This document shows positions 1 to 9,346 of a stretch of DNA of 12,963 nt, piece by piece. Below the pieces are notes generated by a model that did no database searches, had not been told where the DNA came from, and saw only the letters and a list, made by a program, of their open reading frames with translations. Source of the stretch: Rhizobacter sp. (GTDB lineage: Bacteria; Pseudomonadota; Gammaproteobacteria; Burkholderiales; Burkholderiaceae_C); NCBI GenBank assembly GCA_025351675.1, contig JANXVK010000316.1:1-12963 (forward strand), in the 5' to 3' direction. A program made the translations under genes and the position numbers. The number at the start of each line of letters is the position of its first letter. Within the stretch, counting starts at the first letter, position 1.

Positions 1-1
1 C

Positions 2-916
2 TCGTGCTACGAGGCCTTCATCCACATCGTCGACTCGATGCTGAACCAGCACGCGAAGTGGCTGAAGGTGAGCGCGCAGATCGCATGGCGGCCGCCGATC
101 GCGTCATTGAACTACCTGCTCACCTCGCACGTCTGGCGCCAAGACCACAACGGCTTCTCGCACCAGGACCCGGGCTTCATGGACCATGTCGCGAACAAGA
201 AGGCCGGCATCGCGCGCATCTACCTGCCGCCCGATGCGAACTGCCTGCTCTCGGTCGCCGATCACTGCCTGCGCAGCAAGCACCTGATCAACGTGATCGT
301 CGCCGGCAAACAGCCGCAACCGCAGTGGCTCGGCATCGACGCGGCGGTGCGCCACTGCACGGCCGGCGCCGGCATCTGGGAATGGGCCAGCAGCGCCGGC
401 GAGCCGGAGGTGGTGATGGCCTGCGCCGGCGACGTGCCGACGCTGGAGGCCCTCGCCGCGGTGATGCTGCTGCGCGAGTACGAGCCCGACCTGCGCGTGC
501 GCGTCGTCAACGTCGTCGACCTGATGGTGCTGCAGCCGGCGAGCGAGCACCCGCACGGGCTCGAGGACGACGCCTTCGATGCGCTGTTCACGACGACCAA
601 GCCGGTGATCTTCGCGTTCCACGGCTACGCCTCGCTGATCCACAAGCTCGCGTACCGGCGCCGCAACCACGCCAACATCCACGTGCGCGGCTACAAGGAA
701 GAAGGCACGACGACGACGCCGTTCGACATGGTCGTGCTGAACAACGTCGACCGCTTTCAGCTCGCGCTCGACGCGATCCGCCGCGTGCCACGGCTCAGCC
801 ATCGGGTCGAGCAGGCGACTGCGCGATACTGGGCCACCATGGAACGTCATCAGCGCCACATCGGGGAACACGGCGAAGACCTGCCGGAGATCCGCGACTG
901 GGCCTGGCATGCGTGA
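2..916 (+). CDS. xfp: Phosphoketolase, C-terminal part (5' end outside window)
   Basis: Phosphoketolase is a thiamine-diphosphate enzyme that splits xylulose 5-phosphate and/or fructose 6-phosphate with phosphate, giving acetyl phosphate plus an aldose phosphate. About 304 residues are visible, against roughly 790 in the full family, so this is the C-terminal 40%. The frame is open from base 2 and begins [13 protein letters not shown]. Family hallmarks follow: a segment reading NQHAKWLK, then [25 protein letters not shown], and near the end the block [19 protein letters not shown], which is nearly invariant in phosphoketolases. The gene stops at TGA 914-916, which overlaps the ackA start, so the two form an operon. 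AckA would turn the acetyl phosphate into acetate and ATP. Whether the substrate is xylulose 5-phosphate only or both sugars cannot be told from this part. Confidence 0.95.
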   Translation, partial: SCYEAFIHIVDSMLNQHAKWLKVSAQIAWRPPIASLNYLLTSHVWRQDHNGFSHQDPGFMDHVANKKAGIARIYLPPDANCLLSVADHCLRSKHLINVIVAGKQPQPQWLGIDAAVRHCTAGAGIWEWASSAGEPEVVMACAGDVPTLEALAAVMLLREYEPDLRVRVVNVVDLMVLQPASEHPHGLEDDAFDALFTTTKPVIFAFHGYASLIHKLAYRRRNHANIHVRGYKEEGTTTTPFDMVVLNNVDRFQLALDAIRRVPRLSHRVEQATARYWATMERHQRHIGEHGEDLPEIRDWAWHA

Positions 917-2004
917 GCGGCGCGGCTGAACCCGCCCCGCCGCTGACGGTGCTGGCGCTGAACAGCGGTTCGTCGTCGCTCAAGTTCGGGCTCTATCGCG
1001 TCGACGCCGCGCGCGCCGAGGCGCTGCTGGTCGGCGACCATGAAGCCGCCTCTGTCGAGAGCCAGCGCGCAGCGATGCTCGAAATCGTCGGGCGGCTGGC
1101 GGCGTCGGGCCTGCCGCGCCCCGAGGCGATCGGGCACCGTGTGGTGCACGGCGGGCGGGCGCTGCACCGGCATGCGGTCATCAATGCCGAGGTGATGGCG
1201 CAATTGGAGGCGGCCGCTGCCTTCGCGCCCGTGCACACGCCGGCGGCGCTCGCGCTGATCCGCTTGGCGCAGCAGCACTTCCCCGCCAAGCCGCAGGTGG
1301 CTTGCCTCGACACCGCGTTCCACGCCGACATGCCGGCAGTCGCGCGCATGTTGCCGATCGCTCGCGAGTTGCAGACCGAGGGCATCCGGCGCTACGGGTT
1401 TCACGGGCTGTCGTGCGAATCGATCGTGCGCCAATTGCAGCCCGCCCTGCCCGCGCGCCTCGTGATCGCGCACCTCGGCAACGGCGCCAGCATCACCGCG
1501 GTGAAAAACGGCTGCTCGATCGACACCAGCATGGGCCTCACGCCCGCCGGCGGCTTGCTGATGGCCACGCGCAGCGGTGACCTCGACCCGGGGCTGCTGG
1601 TCTACCTGTTGCGCGAGAAGGGGCTCGACGCCGACGGCCTCGACGAGCTGGTGAACCGTCGCTCGGGCCTGCTCGGCATCTCGGGCGTCGGCAGCGACAT
1701 GCGGGACCTGCGCGCCGCGGCCGGCAGCATCGGCGACAGGCGCGCCGACGCGGCGCTCGCGATCGAGATGTTCTGCCGTTCGGTCTGCAAGCAGATTGCC
1801 GCGATGGCAGTCTCGCTCGGCGGCATCGACAGCCTGGTGTTCACCGGCGGCATCGGCGAGAACGACGCGCAGTCGCGCGACGCGATCGCCCGCGGCCTGG
1901 CGTGGATCGGCCCGTTCGACCTGCGGGTACTTCGTTCGCAGGAAGACGCGCAGATTGCGCGCCACGCGGCGGCGTGCTCGGCGAGCGGCGCCGTCTCAGG
2001 CTGA
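913..2004 (+). CDS. ackA: Acetate kinase
   Basis: Acetate kinase converts acetyl phosphate and ADP to acetate and ATP. The protein is 363 residues, slightly shorter than the usual ~400. I start it at GTG 913, which overlaps the xfp stop in the 4-bp sequence GTGA and so implies translational coupling; extending further upstream would run through xfp in another frame. Seen motifs: [11 protein letters not shown] (16-26), IGHRVVHGG (73-81, Arg76), APVHTP (105-110, His108), LDTAFH (Asp133), RRYGFHG (His164), HLGNGAS (187-193), [11 protein letters not shown] (Arg220) and FTGGIGEN (Glu316). These match the known catalytic set of the acetate kinase/sugar kinase/Hsp70 fold. Two family positions differ: the usual PLHNP is PVHTP, and the His normally four residues after His164 is Cys168. 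Coupling to phosphoketolase points to substrate-level ATP formation from acetyl phosphate. Confidence 0.95.
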   Translation: MSGAAEPAPPLTVLALNSGSSSLKFGLYRVDAARAEALLVGDHEAASVESQRAAMLEIVGRLAASGLPRPEAIGHRVVHGGRALHRHAVINAEVMAQLEAAAAFAPVHTPAALALIRLAQQHFPAKPQVACLDTAFHADMPAVARMLPIARELQTEGIRRYGFHGLSCESIVRQLQPALPARLVIAHLGNGASITAVKNGCSIDTSMGLTPAGGLLMATRSGDLDPGLLVYLLREKGLDADGLDELVNRRSGLLGISGVGSDMRDLRAAAGSIGDRRADAALAIEMFCRSVCKQIAAMAVSLGGIDSLVFTGGIGENDAQSRDAIARGLAWIGPFDLRVLRSQEDAQIARHAAACSASGAVSG

Positions 2005-2021
2005 ACGCACGCAAACGCCGA

Positions 2022-2039
2022 CGCGGCTCAATAGCCGCG
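2022..2039. terminator. Candidate bidirectional hairpin between converging ackA and ghrA
   Basis: A 7-bp GC-rich stem (CGCGGCT / AGCCGCG) with a CAAT loop lies at the convergence point and includes the ghrA stop codon. The gap between the two genes is only 23 bp, so this is the only place for a shared terminator. Neither side has a proper T-tract, so intrinsic termination would be weak; it may simply be a chance stem in GC-rich DNA. Confidence 0.3.
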
Positions 2040-2957
2040 CCCGAAATCGACCCGCCCCGATGGGACCTCACCGCGCTCGATCGCCCTGATCTTTGCGGTG
2101 ATCTGGTCGATGCTCGCGTCCAACCCGGTGTTGGCGGCGATGTGGGGCGTGACCCGGATGTTCGGGTGGCGCCAGAAGACGTGTCCGCCAGGCAAGGGCT
2201 CGGTGTCGAACACATCGAGCGCGGCACCGGCGACGTGACCCACCTCGATCTGGGCAAGCAGATCGGCGTCGACCACGTGCGCGCTGCGGCCGACGTTGAT
2301 CACATAGGCGCCGGCCTTCAGCTTGCGCAGGCTGGCGGCGTTGACGATGCCATCGGTCTGAGCCGTCAGCGGCAGCACGCAGACGAGCACGCGGGTGGCG
2401 TGCAGGAACGCATCGAACTCGTCCGGCCCGGCACGACTCTCGACGCCGGCGATCAACTTGCGCGAACGCGACCAGCCGAGCACCGGATAACCGAACGACG
2501 CCACCGCCTGCGCAACGCGCGCGCCGATCGAACCCAAGCCCATCACGCCGACCGGGAAAGCCGTGCGGCCTTCCACCGCAAGCTCGCGCCAGAGGCCGGC
2601 GCGCTGCTGCGCAGCGAAGCCGTCGAAGTGGCGCGCGTGGTCGATCAGCGCGTGGCAGACGTACTCGGCCATTTGCTGCGCCTTGCCCGCGTCGTCGAGC
2701 CGGAACAACGGCACCTCGTGCGGCAAGCCGGGCAGGCCCAACAGGCGATCGACGCCGGCGCCCATGTTGAAGACAGCGCGCAGGCGATGCTGGCCCGCGA
2801 AAAACGCGTCGTCGGGCGACCAGACCAGCGCGTAATCGGCCTCGCGGCTGGCGATGGCCGGCGACCACGGCCAGACCTGCGCCTCGGGTATGGCCTGCGC
2901 CAGGCGCGCGACCCACGGCTGCGCGTCGATCGCCGGCGCACAGAACACGATCTTCAT
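2028..2957 (-). CDS. ghrA: GhrA-type glyoxylate/hydroxypyruvate reductase (D-2-hydroxyacid dehydrogenase)
   Basis: A 309-residue member of the D-isomer-specific 2-hydroxyacid dehydrogenases. These reduce 2-oxoacids with NAD(P)H; GhrA of E. coli (312 residues) acts on glyoxylate and hydroxypyruvate. The match to the GhrA branch rests on MGAGVDRLL (65-73), the Rossmann loop GLGSIG (140-145), the catalytic Arg224 (NVGRS), Glu253 (FDTEPLP) and His272 (VTPHIAA), and near-normal length. The start ATG has no clear Shine-Dalgarno sequence. It lies 25 bp after phnY on the same strand, so it is probably the last gene of the phosphonate operon and may depend on read-through. Its role there is unclear. 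It could reduce glyoxylate or hydroxypyruvate, which would fit the glycerate genes at the other end of the window, or it could act on a phosphonate hydroxyacid. The family call is firm; the substrate is not. Confidence 0.85.
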   Translation of the reverse strand: MKIVFCAPAIDAQPWVARLAQAIPEAQVWPWSPAIASREADYALVWSPDDAFFAGQHRLRAVFNMGAGVDRLLGLPGLPHEVPLFRLDDAGKAQQMAEYVCHALIDHARHFDGFAAQQRAGLWRELAVEGRTAFPVGVMGLGSIGARVAQAVASFGYPVLGWSRSRKLIAGVESRAGPDEFDAFLHATRVLVCVLPLTAQTDGIVNAASLRKLKAGAYVINVGRSAHVVDADLLAQIEVGHVAGAALDVFDTEPLPGGHVFWRHPNIRVTPHIAANTGLDASIDQITAKIRAIERGEVPSGRVDFGRGY

Positions 2958-2982
2958 CGCGGCGGCAGCGTGCGCCGGCCGG

Positions 2983-4431
2983 TCAGACCCACGGCAGCGA
3001 GTAGGTCTTGATGTTGGTGAAGCTCTTGATCGCTTCCTGCACGCCTTCCTTGTAGCCCAGGCCCGAGTCCTTGATGCCGCCGAAGGGCGTGAGTTCGAGC
3101 CGGTAGCCGGGTACCTCGCGCACGTTGACCGAACCGACCTCGAGTTCGGAGACGAAACGCGCGATGTGGTCGAGCCGGTTCGTGCACACCGCCGACGACA
3201 GGCCGTAGGCGGTGGAGTTCGAGATCCGGATCGCGTCGTCGATGGTCTTGAAGCGGATCACCGGCGACACCGGGCCGAAGGTTTCCTGCAGCGCCAGCGG
3301 CATGTCCTGCGTGACGCGGTCGACGACGGTCGGCGAATACAGCGCACCGCGCCGCACGTTGCCGACCAGCACCTTCGCGCCCAGCGACACGGCCTCGTTG
3401 ACCTTGTCTTCGCAGTAACGCGCCGCGGCCTCGTCGACCACGGTGCCCATGTCGAGGCTGCCGTCCATCGGGTCGCCGTAGCTCCAGGCTTTCGTCTTCG
3501 CGACCAGCAGCTCGACGAAGCGGTCGGCGACCGATTCCTGCACCAGGATGCGCTTGATCGCAGTGCAGCGCTGGCCCGAGTTCTTGTACGAGCCGGCCGC
3601 GGCCAGTGTGGCCGCCTCTTCGAGGTCGGCGTCTTCCATCACGATGATCGGGTCGTTGCCGCCGAGTTCGAGCACCATGCGCTTGTAGCCGGCTTTCGAG
3701 GCGATGTACTTGCCGATCGCCACGCCGCCGGTGAAGGTGACGAGGTCGATGTTTTCGTTTGTGATCAACTCGTCGGCGATCTCTTTCGGGTCGCCGGTGA
3801 GCACCTGCAGCATTTCGTGCGGCAGGCCCGCTTCGTACAGAACGTCGGCGAACACCAGTGCCGAGAACGGCACCTTCTCGGAGGGCTTGAGCACCATCCG
3901 GTTGTTGCTGACGATCGATGGCACGACCTTGTGCGCCACCTGGTTCATCGGGTGGTTGAACGGTGTGATCGCGCTGATCACGCCGAGCAGCGGGTCGCGC
4001 TGGGTGTAGACGCGGCGCTTCTTGCCGTGCGGCGTCAGGTCGCACGAGAAGATCTGGCCGTCGTCCTTCAGCGCTTCGTTGGCGCCGAACAGCAGCACGT
4101 CGCTGACCCGGCCGATCTCGTAGACCGAGTCCTTCTTGCACAGGCCGGATTCGGCCGTGATCAGGTTCGCGTACTCCTCGGTGCGGCTGCGGATGATCGA
4201 CGCCGCGCGGTTCAGGATCGCGGCGCGCTCGAAGCGCGTCAGGCGCGACTTGTAGGCCTTGGCCACGGCGAAGGCGTGGCGCACGTCGTCGAGCGTGGCC
4301 TTCGGCACCGTGCCGATGAGCTGCTGGGTGAACGGGTTGAAGACCTCGATGACACGGTCGCGGTGCACGAGCTCACCACCGATTCGCATCGCTTCGCGGC
4401 GCAAGCCCTCGGCATTCAGTCTGGCGTTCAT
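2983..4431 (-). CDS. phnY: Phosphonoacetaldehyde dehydrogenase
   Basis: This cytosolic aldehyde dehydrogenase oxidises phosphonoacetaldehyde to phosphonoacetate with NAD+, the step before PhnA. The 482 residues match the size of characterised PhnY proteins (about 485). Family features seen: oxyanion Asn159 in TPFNHP, nucleotide-binding KPSEK (182-186), general base Glu255 in LELGGN, catalytic Cys289 in NSGQRCT, the ETFGP motif (383-387), and a C-terminal block GYRLELTPFGGIKDSG (442-457) that resembles PhnY more than general succinate-semialdehyde dehydrogenases. Arg108, Arg288 and Arg444 are candidate phosphonate-binding residues. The ATG start is supported by an AAGGA sequence 5 bp upstream. 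The gene lies 27 bp after the alcohol dehydrogenase and 25 bp before ghrA. Without the phnA neighbour one would call it only a generic aldehyde dehydrogenase; the context makes PhnY very likely. Confidence 0.92.
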   Translation of the reverse strand: MNARLNAEGLRREAMRIGGELVHRDRVIEVFNPFTQQLIGTVPKATLDDVRHAFAVAKAYKSRLTRFERAAILNRAASIIRSRTEEYANLITAESGLCKKDSVYEIGRVSDVLLFGANEALKDDGQIFSCDLTPHGKKRRVYTQRDPLLGVISAITPFNHPMNQVAHKVVPSIVSNNRMVLKPSEKVPFSALVFADVLYEAGLPHEMLQVLTGDPKEIADELITNENIDLVTFTGGVAIGKYIASKAGYKRMVLELGGNDPIIVMEDADLEEAATLAAAGSYKNSGQRCTAIKRILVQESVADRFVELLVAKTKAWSYGDPMDGSLDMGTVVDEAAARYCEDKVNEAVSLGAKVLVGNVRRGALYSPTVVDRVTQDMPLALQETFGPVSPVIRFKTIDDAIRISNSTAYGLSSAVCTNRLDHIARFVSELEVGSVNVREVPGYRLELTPFGGIKDSGLGYKEGVQEAIKSFTNIKTYSLPWV

Positions 4432-4458
4432 GGACTTCCTTGTGGCTGGGATGAAGGG

Positions 4459-5571
4459 TCAGGCGCCGGCCGCAGCCACGCCGATGAAGTTCTTGCCGCG
4501 CACGCCGTCGAGCGCCGCGGCGATCATCTGCTGCGACTCGGCTTCCGACACGCCGTAGCTGTCGAAGCGTGTGCTGACGCCGAGCAGTTCGAGAAACCCG
4601 TCGAGCAGATCGGGCGCACGCGCGAGGTCGCCGCCGTCGAGGCCGTCGAACACGCGTGCGAGCACGGCGTCGCGCCCGGCATCGGCGCCGAGCGCGCGCC
4701 GCAGCACCATCGGCAGCGTGAACGAGCAGGCGATGCCGTGCGGCAGGCCGTGGTGCATGGTCATGTCGTACGAGATCGAATGCGCGAGCGCGGTGCGGGT
4801 GTTCGAGAACGCGAGCCCCGCGGTCAATGCGGCGAAGGCCATGCGTTCGCGCAGGTGCACGTCGCCGAGGTTCTTCATCAGCTTCGGCAGGGTCGCGAGC
4901 ACCTCGCGCGCGGCGCTCACGGCGTGGTTGTCGGAGACCGGGTTGGCGTTGATGTTCCAGATCGACTCGAGCGCGTGGGAGAGCGCGTCGAGCCCGGCCG
5001 CGAGCGTGGGGCCGGCGGGCAACGACAGCACGAGTTCGGGGTCGACCACCGCGGCTTCGGGCCAGGTTTCGGGCAGGTGCAGTGAGTACTTCTTGCCGGC
5101 GGCGCGGTTCCAGATCGTGGCCCAGCCGGTCACCTCGCTGCCGGTGCCCGAGGTGGTCGGCACCGCGATGAGCTTCTTCACGCGGTGCGGCTTGAACGGC
5201 TTGCCGGTGGCCAGCAGTGTGACCAGCGCGTCGAACTCGCCGCTCTCGGTGCCGACCATCAGCGCCTTCGCGGTGTCGAGCGCGCTGCCACCGCCGACCG
5301 CGACGATGACCTCGCTCGCTTGCTGGGTCTGCCAGAACTCGCGGTACAGCACATCGAGGCCGTCGACATCGGGGTTCGGCTGGGTGCGGTCGACCACGCC
5401 GGTGAGCGCGTCACCGAGCAGCGTGCGCAGCCGCGGCACGAGGCCGAAGCCCTGCGCCTCGGGAAAGGTCACGAGCGTGGCCTTGCGGCCGGCGAGCAGG
5501 CTCGGCAGCGTGTCGAGCACGCCGGCGCCGAAGTGGATCGCCACGGGGTTCTGGTAGTGCCAATGTTTCAC
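4459..5571 (-). CDS. Phosphonate-associated iron-containing alcohol dehydrogenase
   Basis: A 370-residue group III (Fe-dependent) alcohol dehydrogenase. Seen: cofactor-binding GGGSALD (93-99), TTSGTGSEVT (139-148) and the full metal set Asp195, His199, His264 and His278 (DALSH, then ALAH and GLPH). The start is GTG 5571, preceded by AGGAG six bases upstream; the phnA stop is only 13 bp away. Relatives recur in phosphonate gene clusters, and the phosphonoacetaldehyde reductases of phosphonate antibiotic biosynthesis belong to the same superfamily. Placed between phnA and phnY, it most likely interconverts 2-hydroxyethylphosphonate and phosphonoacetaldehyde. In a degradative operon the oxidative direction makes sense, because PhnY and PhnA then consume the aldehyde. 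An alternative is reductive removal of excess toxic phosphonoacetaldehyde. The enzyme class is certain; the substrate is inferred from context. Confidence 0.88.
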   Translation of the reverse strand: MKHWHYQNPVAIHFGAGVLDTLPSLLAGRKATLVTFPEAQGFGLVPRLRTLLGDALTGVVDRTQPNPDVDGLDVLYREFWQTQQASEVIVAVGGGSALDTAKALMVGTESGEFDALVTLLATGKPFKPHRVKKLIAVPTTSGTGSEVTGWATIWNRAAGKKYSLHLPETWPEAAVVDPELVLSLPAGPTLAAGLDALSHALESIWNINANPVSDNHAVSAAREVLATLPKLMKNLGDVHLRERMAFAALTAGLAFSNTRTALAHSISYDMTMHHGLPHGIACSFTLPMVLRRALGADAGRDAVLARVFDGLDGGDLARAPDLLDGFLELLGVSTRFDSYGVSEAESQQMIAAALDGVRGKNFIGVAAAGA

Positions 5572-5584
5572 CGCGGGCTCCTGC

Positions 5585-6859
<1,275 letters not shown>

Positions 6860-7735
6860 TCAGGCGATAGCCTTGGCGATGCGCGTGCGCAGCCAGGCCG
6901 AGAAAAGTTCGGAGATCACGACCACGACGATGATCGACAGCAGGATCGCCGCCACGTCGCGCGAGGCGACACGCTGCACGCTTTCGCGCAGGTACCAGCC
7001 CATGCCGCCGGCGCCGAAGAAGCCGACGACGGTGGCGGCGCGGAACACCACGTCCCAGGTGTAGATCGTGATGCCAGTCCACGCGACGCGCACCTGCGGC
7101 AGCACGCCGAACACGAACACCTGCAGCTGGTTGCCGCCGGCCGAGCGGATCGCCTCGACCTGGCCCGGCTTGATCGCCTCGACCGCCTCGGAGAACAGCT
7201 TGCCGGAGAAGCCGATGCAGAACAGCGTAAGCGCGAGTGCGCCGGGCAGCATGCCGAAGCCGAGCAATGCCACCAGCAGGATGGTCCAGATCATCTCGTG
7301 CACCGAGCGGCAACCCATGATGATCAGGCGCGCCACCGGGTACAGGAAACGCCGGCTCGGCGTCATGTTGAACGACGCGAACCAGGCCAGCGGAATCGCC
7401 GCGGCGACACCGAGCACCGTGGCCAGGTACGACATCTGCAGCGTCTCGACCACCGTGTGCAGGTAGTCGGCGTTCATGATGTGGCCGACGTTCGGCGGGA
7501 AGTAGCGCCGCGCCAGCATCTCGCCCATGCGGCCCAGCATGCCGGGCAGGCGGTCGAGTTCGATGTTCAGGTACTCGAGCCCGAAGGCGATGAACGCGAG
7601 CGAGCCCAGCAGCGCGATGTACTTGTACAGGCTCTGCGGGTAACGAAAGCGGCTCCACGTCAGCGGCGCCGTGCTCGCCGGCATGCGGGGCTTGGGCACG
7701 GCGGCGCCGGCATTGACGGGTGTGAGGCCGGCCAT
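6860..7735 (-). CDS. phnE: Phosphonate ABC transporter permease, second copy (PhnE2)
   Basis: A 291-residue inner-membrane permease of the binding-protein-dependent transport family. Hydrophobic segments lie at about 38-55, 100-120, 134-160, 163-178, 218-240 and 262-280. The EAA loop that docks on the ATPase reads EAIRSAGGNQLQVFVFGVLPQV (194-215). SRRFLYPVARLIIMGCRSVHEMIW (127-150) is typical of PhnE. The N-terminal 30 residues are Pro/Ala-rich and likely cytoplasmic. Its ATG lies 1 bp after the phnE1 stop with no convincing Shine-Dalgarno sequence, so translation is probably coupled. It is clearly homologous to but divergent from PhnE1, so the two are expected to form a heterodimeric pore with PhnC and PhnD. 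Spacing to phnA is 36 bp. Confidence 0.93.
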   Translation of the reverse strand: MAGLTPVNAGAAVPKPRMPASTAPLTWSRFRYPQSLYKYIALLGSLAFIAFGLEYLNIELDRLPGMLGRMGEMLARRYFPPNVGHIMNADYLHTVVETLQMSYLATVLGVAAAIPLAWFASFNMTPSRRFLYPVARLIIMGCRSVHEMIWTILLVALLGFGMLPGALALTLFCIGFSGKLFSEAVEAIKPGQVEAIRSAGGNQLQVFVFGVLPQVRVAWTGITIYTWDVVFRAATVVGFFGAGGMGWYLRESVQRVASRDVAAILLSIIVVVVISELFSAWLRTRIAKAIA

Positions 7736-7736
7736 C

Positions 7737-8552
7737 TCAGATCACCGCCTTGCGCGCGAAGTACGACAACACTTCGCCGAAGATGATCAAGGCGAGCACC
7801 GCGAGAATCACCATCGCGATGCCGCCGTAGTTCGACATCGCCATCTGGCGGAACAGCAGCAGGCCGAGGCCCCCGGCGCCGACCAGCCCGAGGATCGTGG
7901 AGCGGCGGATGTTGATGTCCCACTCGAAGATCATGTTGCCCACGAACACCGGCACGATCTGCGGCAGGATCGCGAACATCAGGATCTGGAACCTGGTGCC
8001 GCCCGCGGCGCGGATCGCCTCCATCGGCTTCGGGTCGACGTCTTCGATCGCCTCGGCGATCGTCTTCGAGATGAAGCCGACCGAGCGCACCGCCATCGCG
8101 AGAATGCCGGCGAGCGCACCGAGCCCGACGGCCGACACGAAGATCAGACCCCAGACGATCTCGTGCACCGAGCGCGACATTGTCATCAGGAAGCGCCCGA
8201 CGGCGTAAGAAGTCTTGCCGAAGGGCGTGATGTTCGAGGCGCCCAGCCAGGCCACGGGAATCGACAGCACCAGCCCGGCGAGCGTGGCCATCGTGGCCAT
8301 CAGGATCGTCTCGAGCGCGGGCTCGAAGAGGTCGGGAATCAGGCTGAAGTCGATCTCGAGAAAGCGGCTCAGCGTGGTCAGCAGCGAGCCGGTGAGGATG
8401 CGGCTCCAGTCGGTGTCCTTGATGACGATCGCCTCGATGCTCCAGGCCACCACCAGCAGGATCAACGCGCAAGTCGCGAATCGCGCGGTGTGCGAACGGC
8501 GCCGCGTGGCGGCGATCTCGGCGACGCGCAGTTCGAGCGTTGCGGCGTTCAC
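7737..8552 (-). CDS. phnE: Phosphonate ABC transporter permease, first copy (PhnE1)
   Basis: Permease of the phosphonate importer, 271 residues from the chosen GTG start at 8552. That start overlaps the phnC stop in GTGA, the usual sign of coupled translation; the reading frame stays open for 47 more codons upstream, but those overlap the conserved end of phnC and do not look like protein. Membrane segments are seen at about 24-44, 80-104, 118-145, 147-162, 195-212 and 244-262. The EAA loop EAIRAAGGTRFQILMFAILP (178-197) and the SRSVHEIVWG motif (126-135) match PhnE. The protein is shorter than PhnE2 and lacks its proline-rich head. Together they should form the transmembrane channel in the inner membrane. 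Confidence 0.93.
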   Translation of the reverse strand: MNAATLELRVAEIAATRRRSHTARFATCALILLVVAWSIEAIVIKDTDWSRILTGSLLTTLSRFLEIDFSLIPDLFEPALETILMATMATLAGLVLSIPVAWLGASNITPFGKTSYAVGRFLMTMSRSVHEIVWGLIFVSAVGLGALAGILAMAVRSVGFISKTIAEAIEDVDPKPMEAIRAAGGTRFQILMFAILPQIVPVFVGNMIFEWDINIRRSTILGLVGAGGLGLLLFRQMAMSNYGGIAMVILAVLALIIFGEVLSYFARKAVI

Positions 8553-9298
8553 AGCACCTCCATCGCGTAAATTTCCTGCAGCGCGTGTTTGTCGAGCTGC
8601 GAGGGTTTGCCTTCGAACTTCTTGATGCCGTCCTGCAGCCCGATGATGTGGGTGCAGAACTCGGTCGCCAGCTCCACCTGGTGGATGTTGCACAGCACCG
8701 GGATGTGGAACTCGGCCGCCACCTCGCGGATCAACTGCATCACCTCGCGCGAGATCTTCGGGTCGAGGCTCGACGTGGGCTCGTCGACCAGCAGCAGCTT
8801 CGGGTTCTGGATCAGCGCGCGGGCGATGCCCACGCGCTGGCGTTGCCCGCCGGACAAACGATCGGCGCGCTTGTCGATGTGCGCGCTCAGCCCGACGCGG
8901 TCGAGCAGGCGCAGCGCCTGTTCGATGTCGGCCTTGGTGTACATGCGCAGCAGGCTGCGCACCGTGCCGGTGTAGCCGAGCCGGCCGGTGAGCACGTTGT
9001 CGATCACCGACAGGCGCTCGATCAGGTTGAACTCTTGGAAGATCATGCCGATGTTGCGGCGCACGCCGCGCAGCTCGGACATCGGCAGTTTCAGGATGTC
9101 GACGCCGTTGAACAGCACCTCGCCCTTCGAGGCCTCGACCAGCCGGTTGACGCAGCGGATCAGCGTCGACTTGCCGGCCCCGCTGGGGCCGATGATCGCG
9201 AAGAAATCATCCGGGCAGAGCGTGAAACTCACGCCTTTCAGGATCTCGCGATCGGCGTAACCCGCGTGCAGGTTCTTCACTTCGAGTACGGCTTGCAT
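8549..9298 (-). CDS. phnC: Phosphonate ABC transporter ATP-binding protein
   Basis: The ATPase that drives the phosphonate importer, 249 residues from the chosen start. Walker A GPSGAGKST (37-45), Q-loop Gln88 (IFQEF), signature LSGGQRQR (148-155), Walker B LLLVDEP (168-174, Glu173) and switch His206 (NIHQ) are all intact. The stretch SSLDPKISREVM and the LTGRLGYTGTVRSL region (103-116) are PhnC-like. I start at ATG 9298 because GAGGA lies exactly 7 bp upstream and the conserved N-terminus (LEVKNLHAGY) begins there. An in-frame ATG at 9337 would add 13 residues that do not resemble the family and has no ribosome-binding site. The end overlaps phnE1 by 4 bp; the gap from phnD is 48 bp. Confidence 0.94.
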   Translation of the reverse strand: MQAVLEVKNLHAGYADREILKGVSFTLCPDDFFAIIGPSGAGKSTLIRCVNRLVEASKGEVLFNGVDILKLPMSELRGVRRNIGMIFQEFNLIERLSVIDNVLTGRLGYTGTVRSLLRMYTKADIEQALRLLDRVGLSAHIDKRADRLSGGQRQRVGIARALIQNPKLLLVDEPTSSLDPKISREVMQLIREVAAEFHIPVLCNIHQVELATEFCTHIIGLQDGIKKFEGKPSQLDKHALQEIYAMEVL

Positions 9299-9305
9299 CC
9301 TTGTG

Positions 9306-9310
9306 TCCTC
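9306..9310 (-). promoter_or_regulatory. Ribosome-binding site that fixes the phnC start
   Basis: On the minus strand this reads GAGGA, 7 bp before ATG 9298. It favours this start over the in-frame ATG 39 bp upstream, which has no purine-rich sequence before it. Confidence 0.7.
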
Positions 9311-9346
9311 GGGGCTGGCGTGCGGTGCGACGTTCATGCGTCTGGT

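Noticed and set aside
4..912. Extending the acetate kinase frame upstream to base 4
   Set aside because: This stretch is the phosphoketolase gene in another frame; its translation in the ackA frame is Arg/Pro-rich and shows no domain.
2854..5085. Long open frame on the plus strand (743 codons), and similar ones at 5594-7786, 7671-8570 and 8540-9547
   Set aside because: They lie opposite strongly conserved phnY, alcohol dehydrogenase, phnA, phnE and phnC. Their products are rich in Arg, His, Val and Asp without family motifs, as expected for the complement of GC-rich genes.
8553..8693. Upstream extension of phnE1 by 47 codons
   Set aside because: It overlaps the conserved end of phnC in another frame; the GTG at the phnC stop gives a normal PhnE N-terminus.
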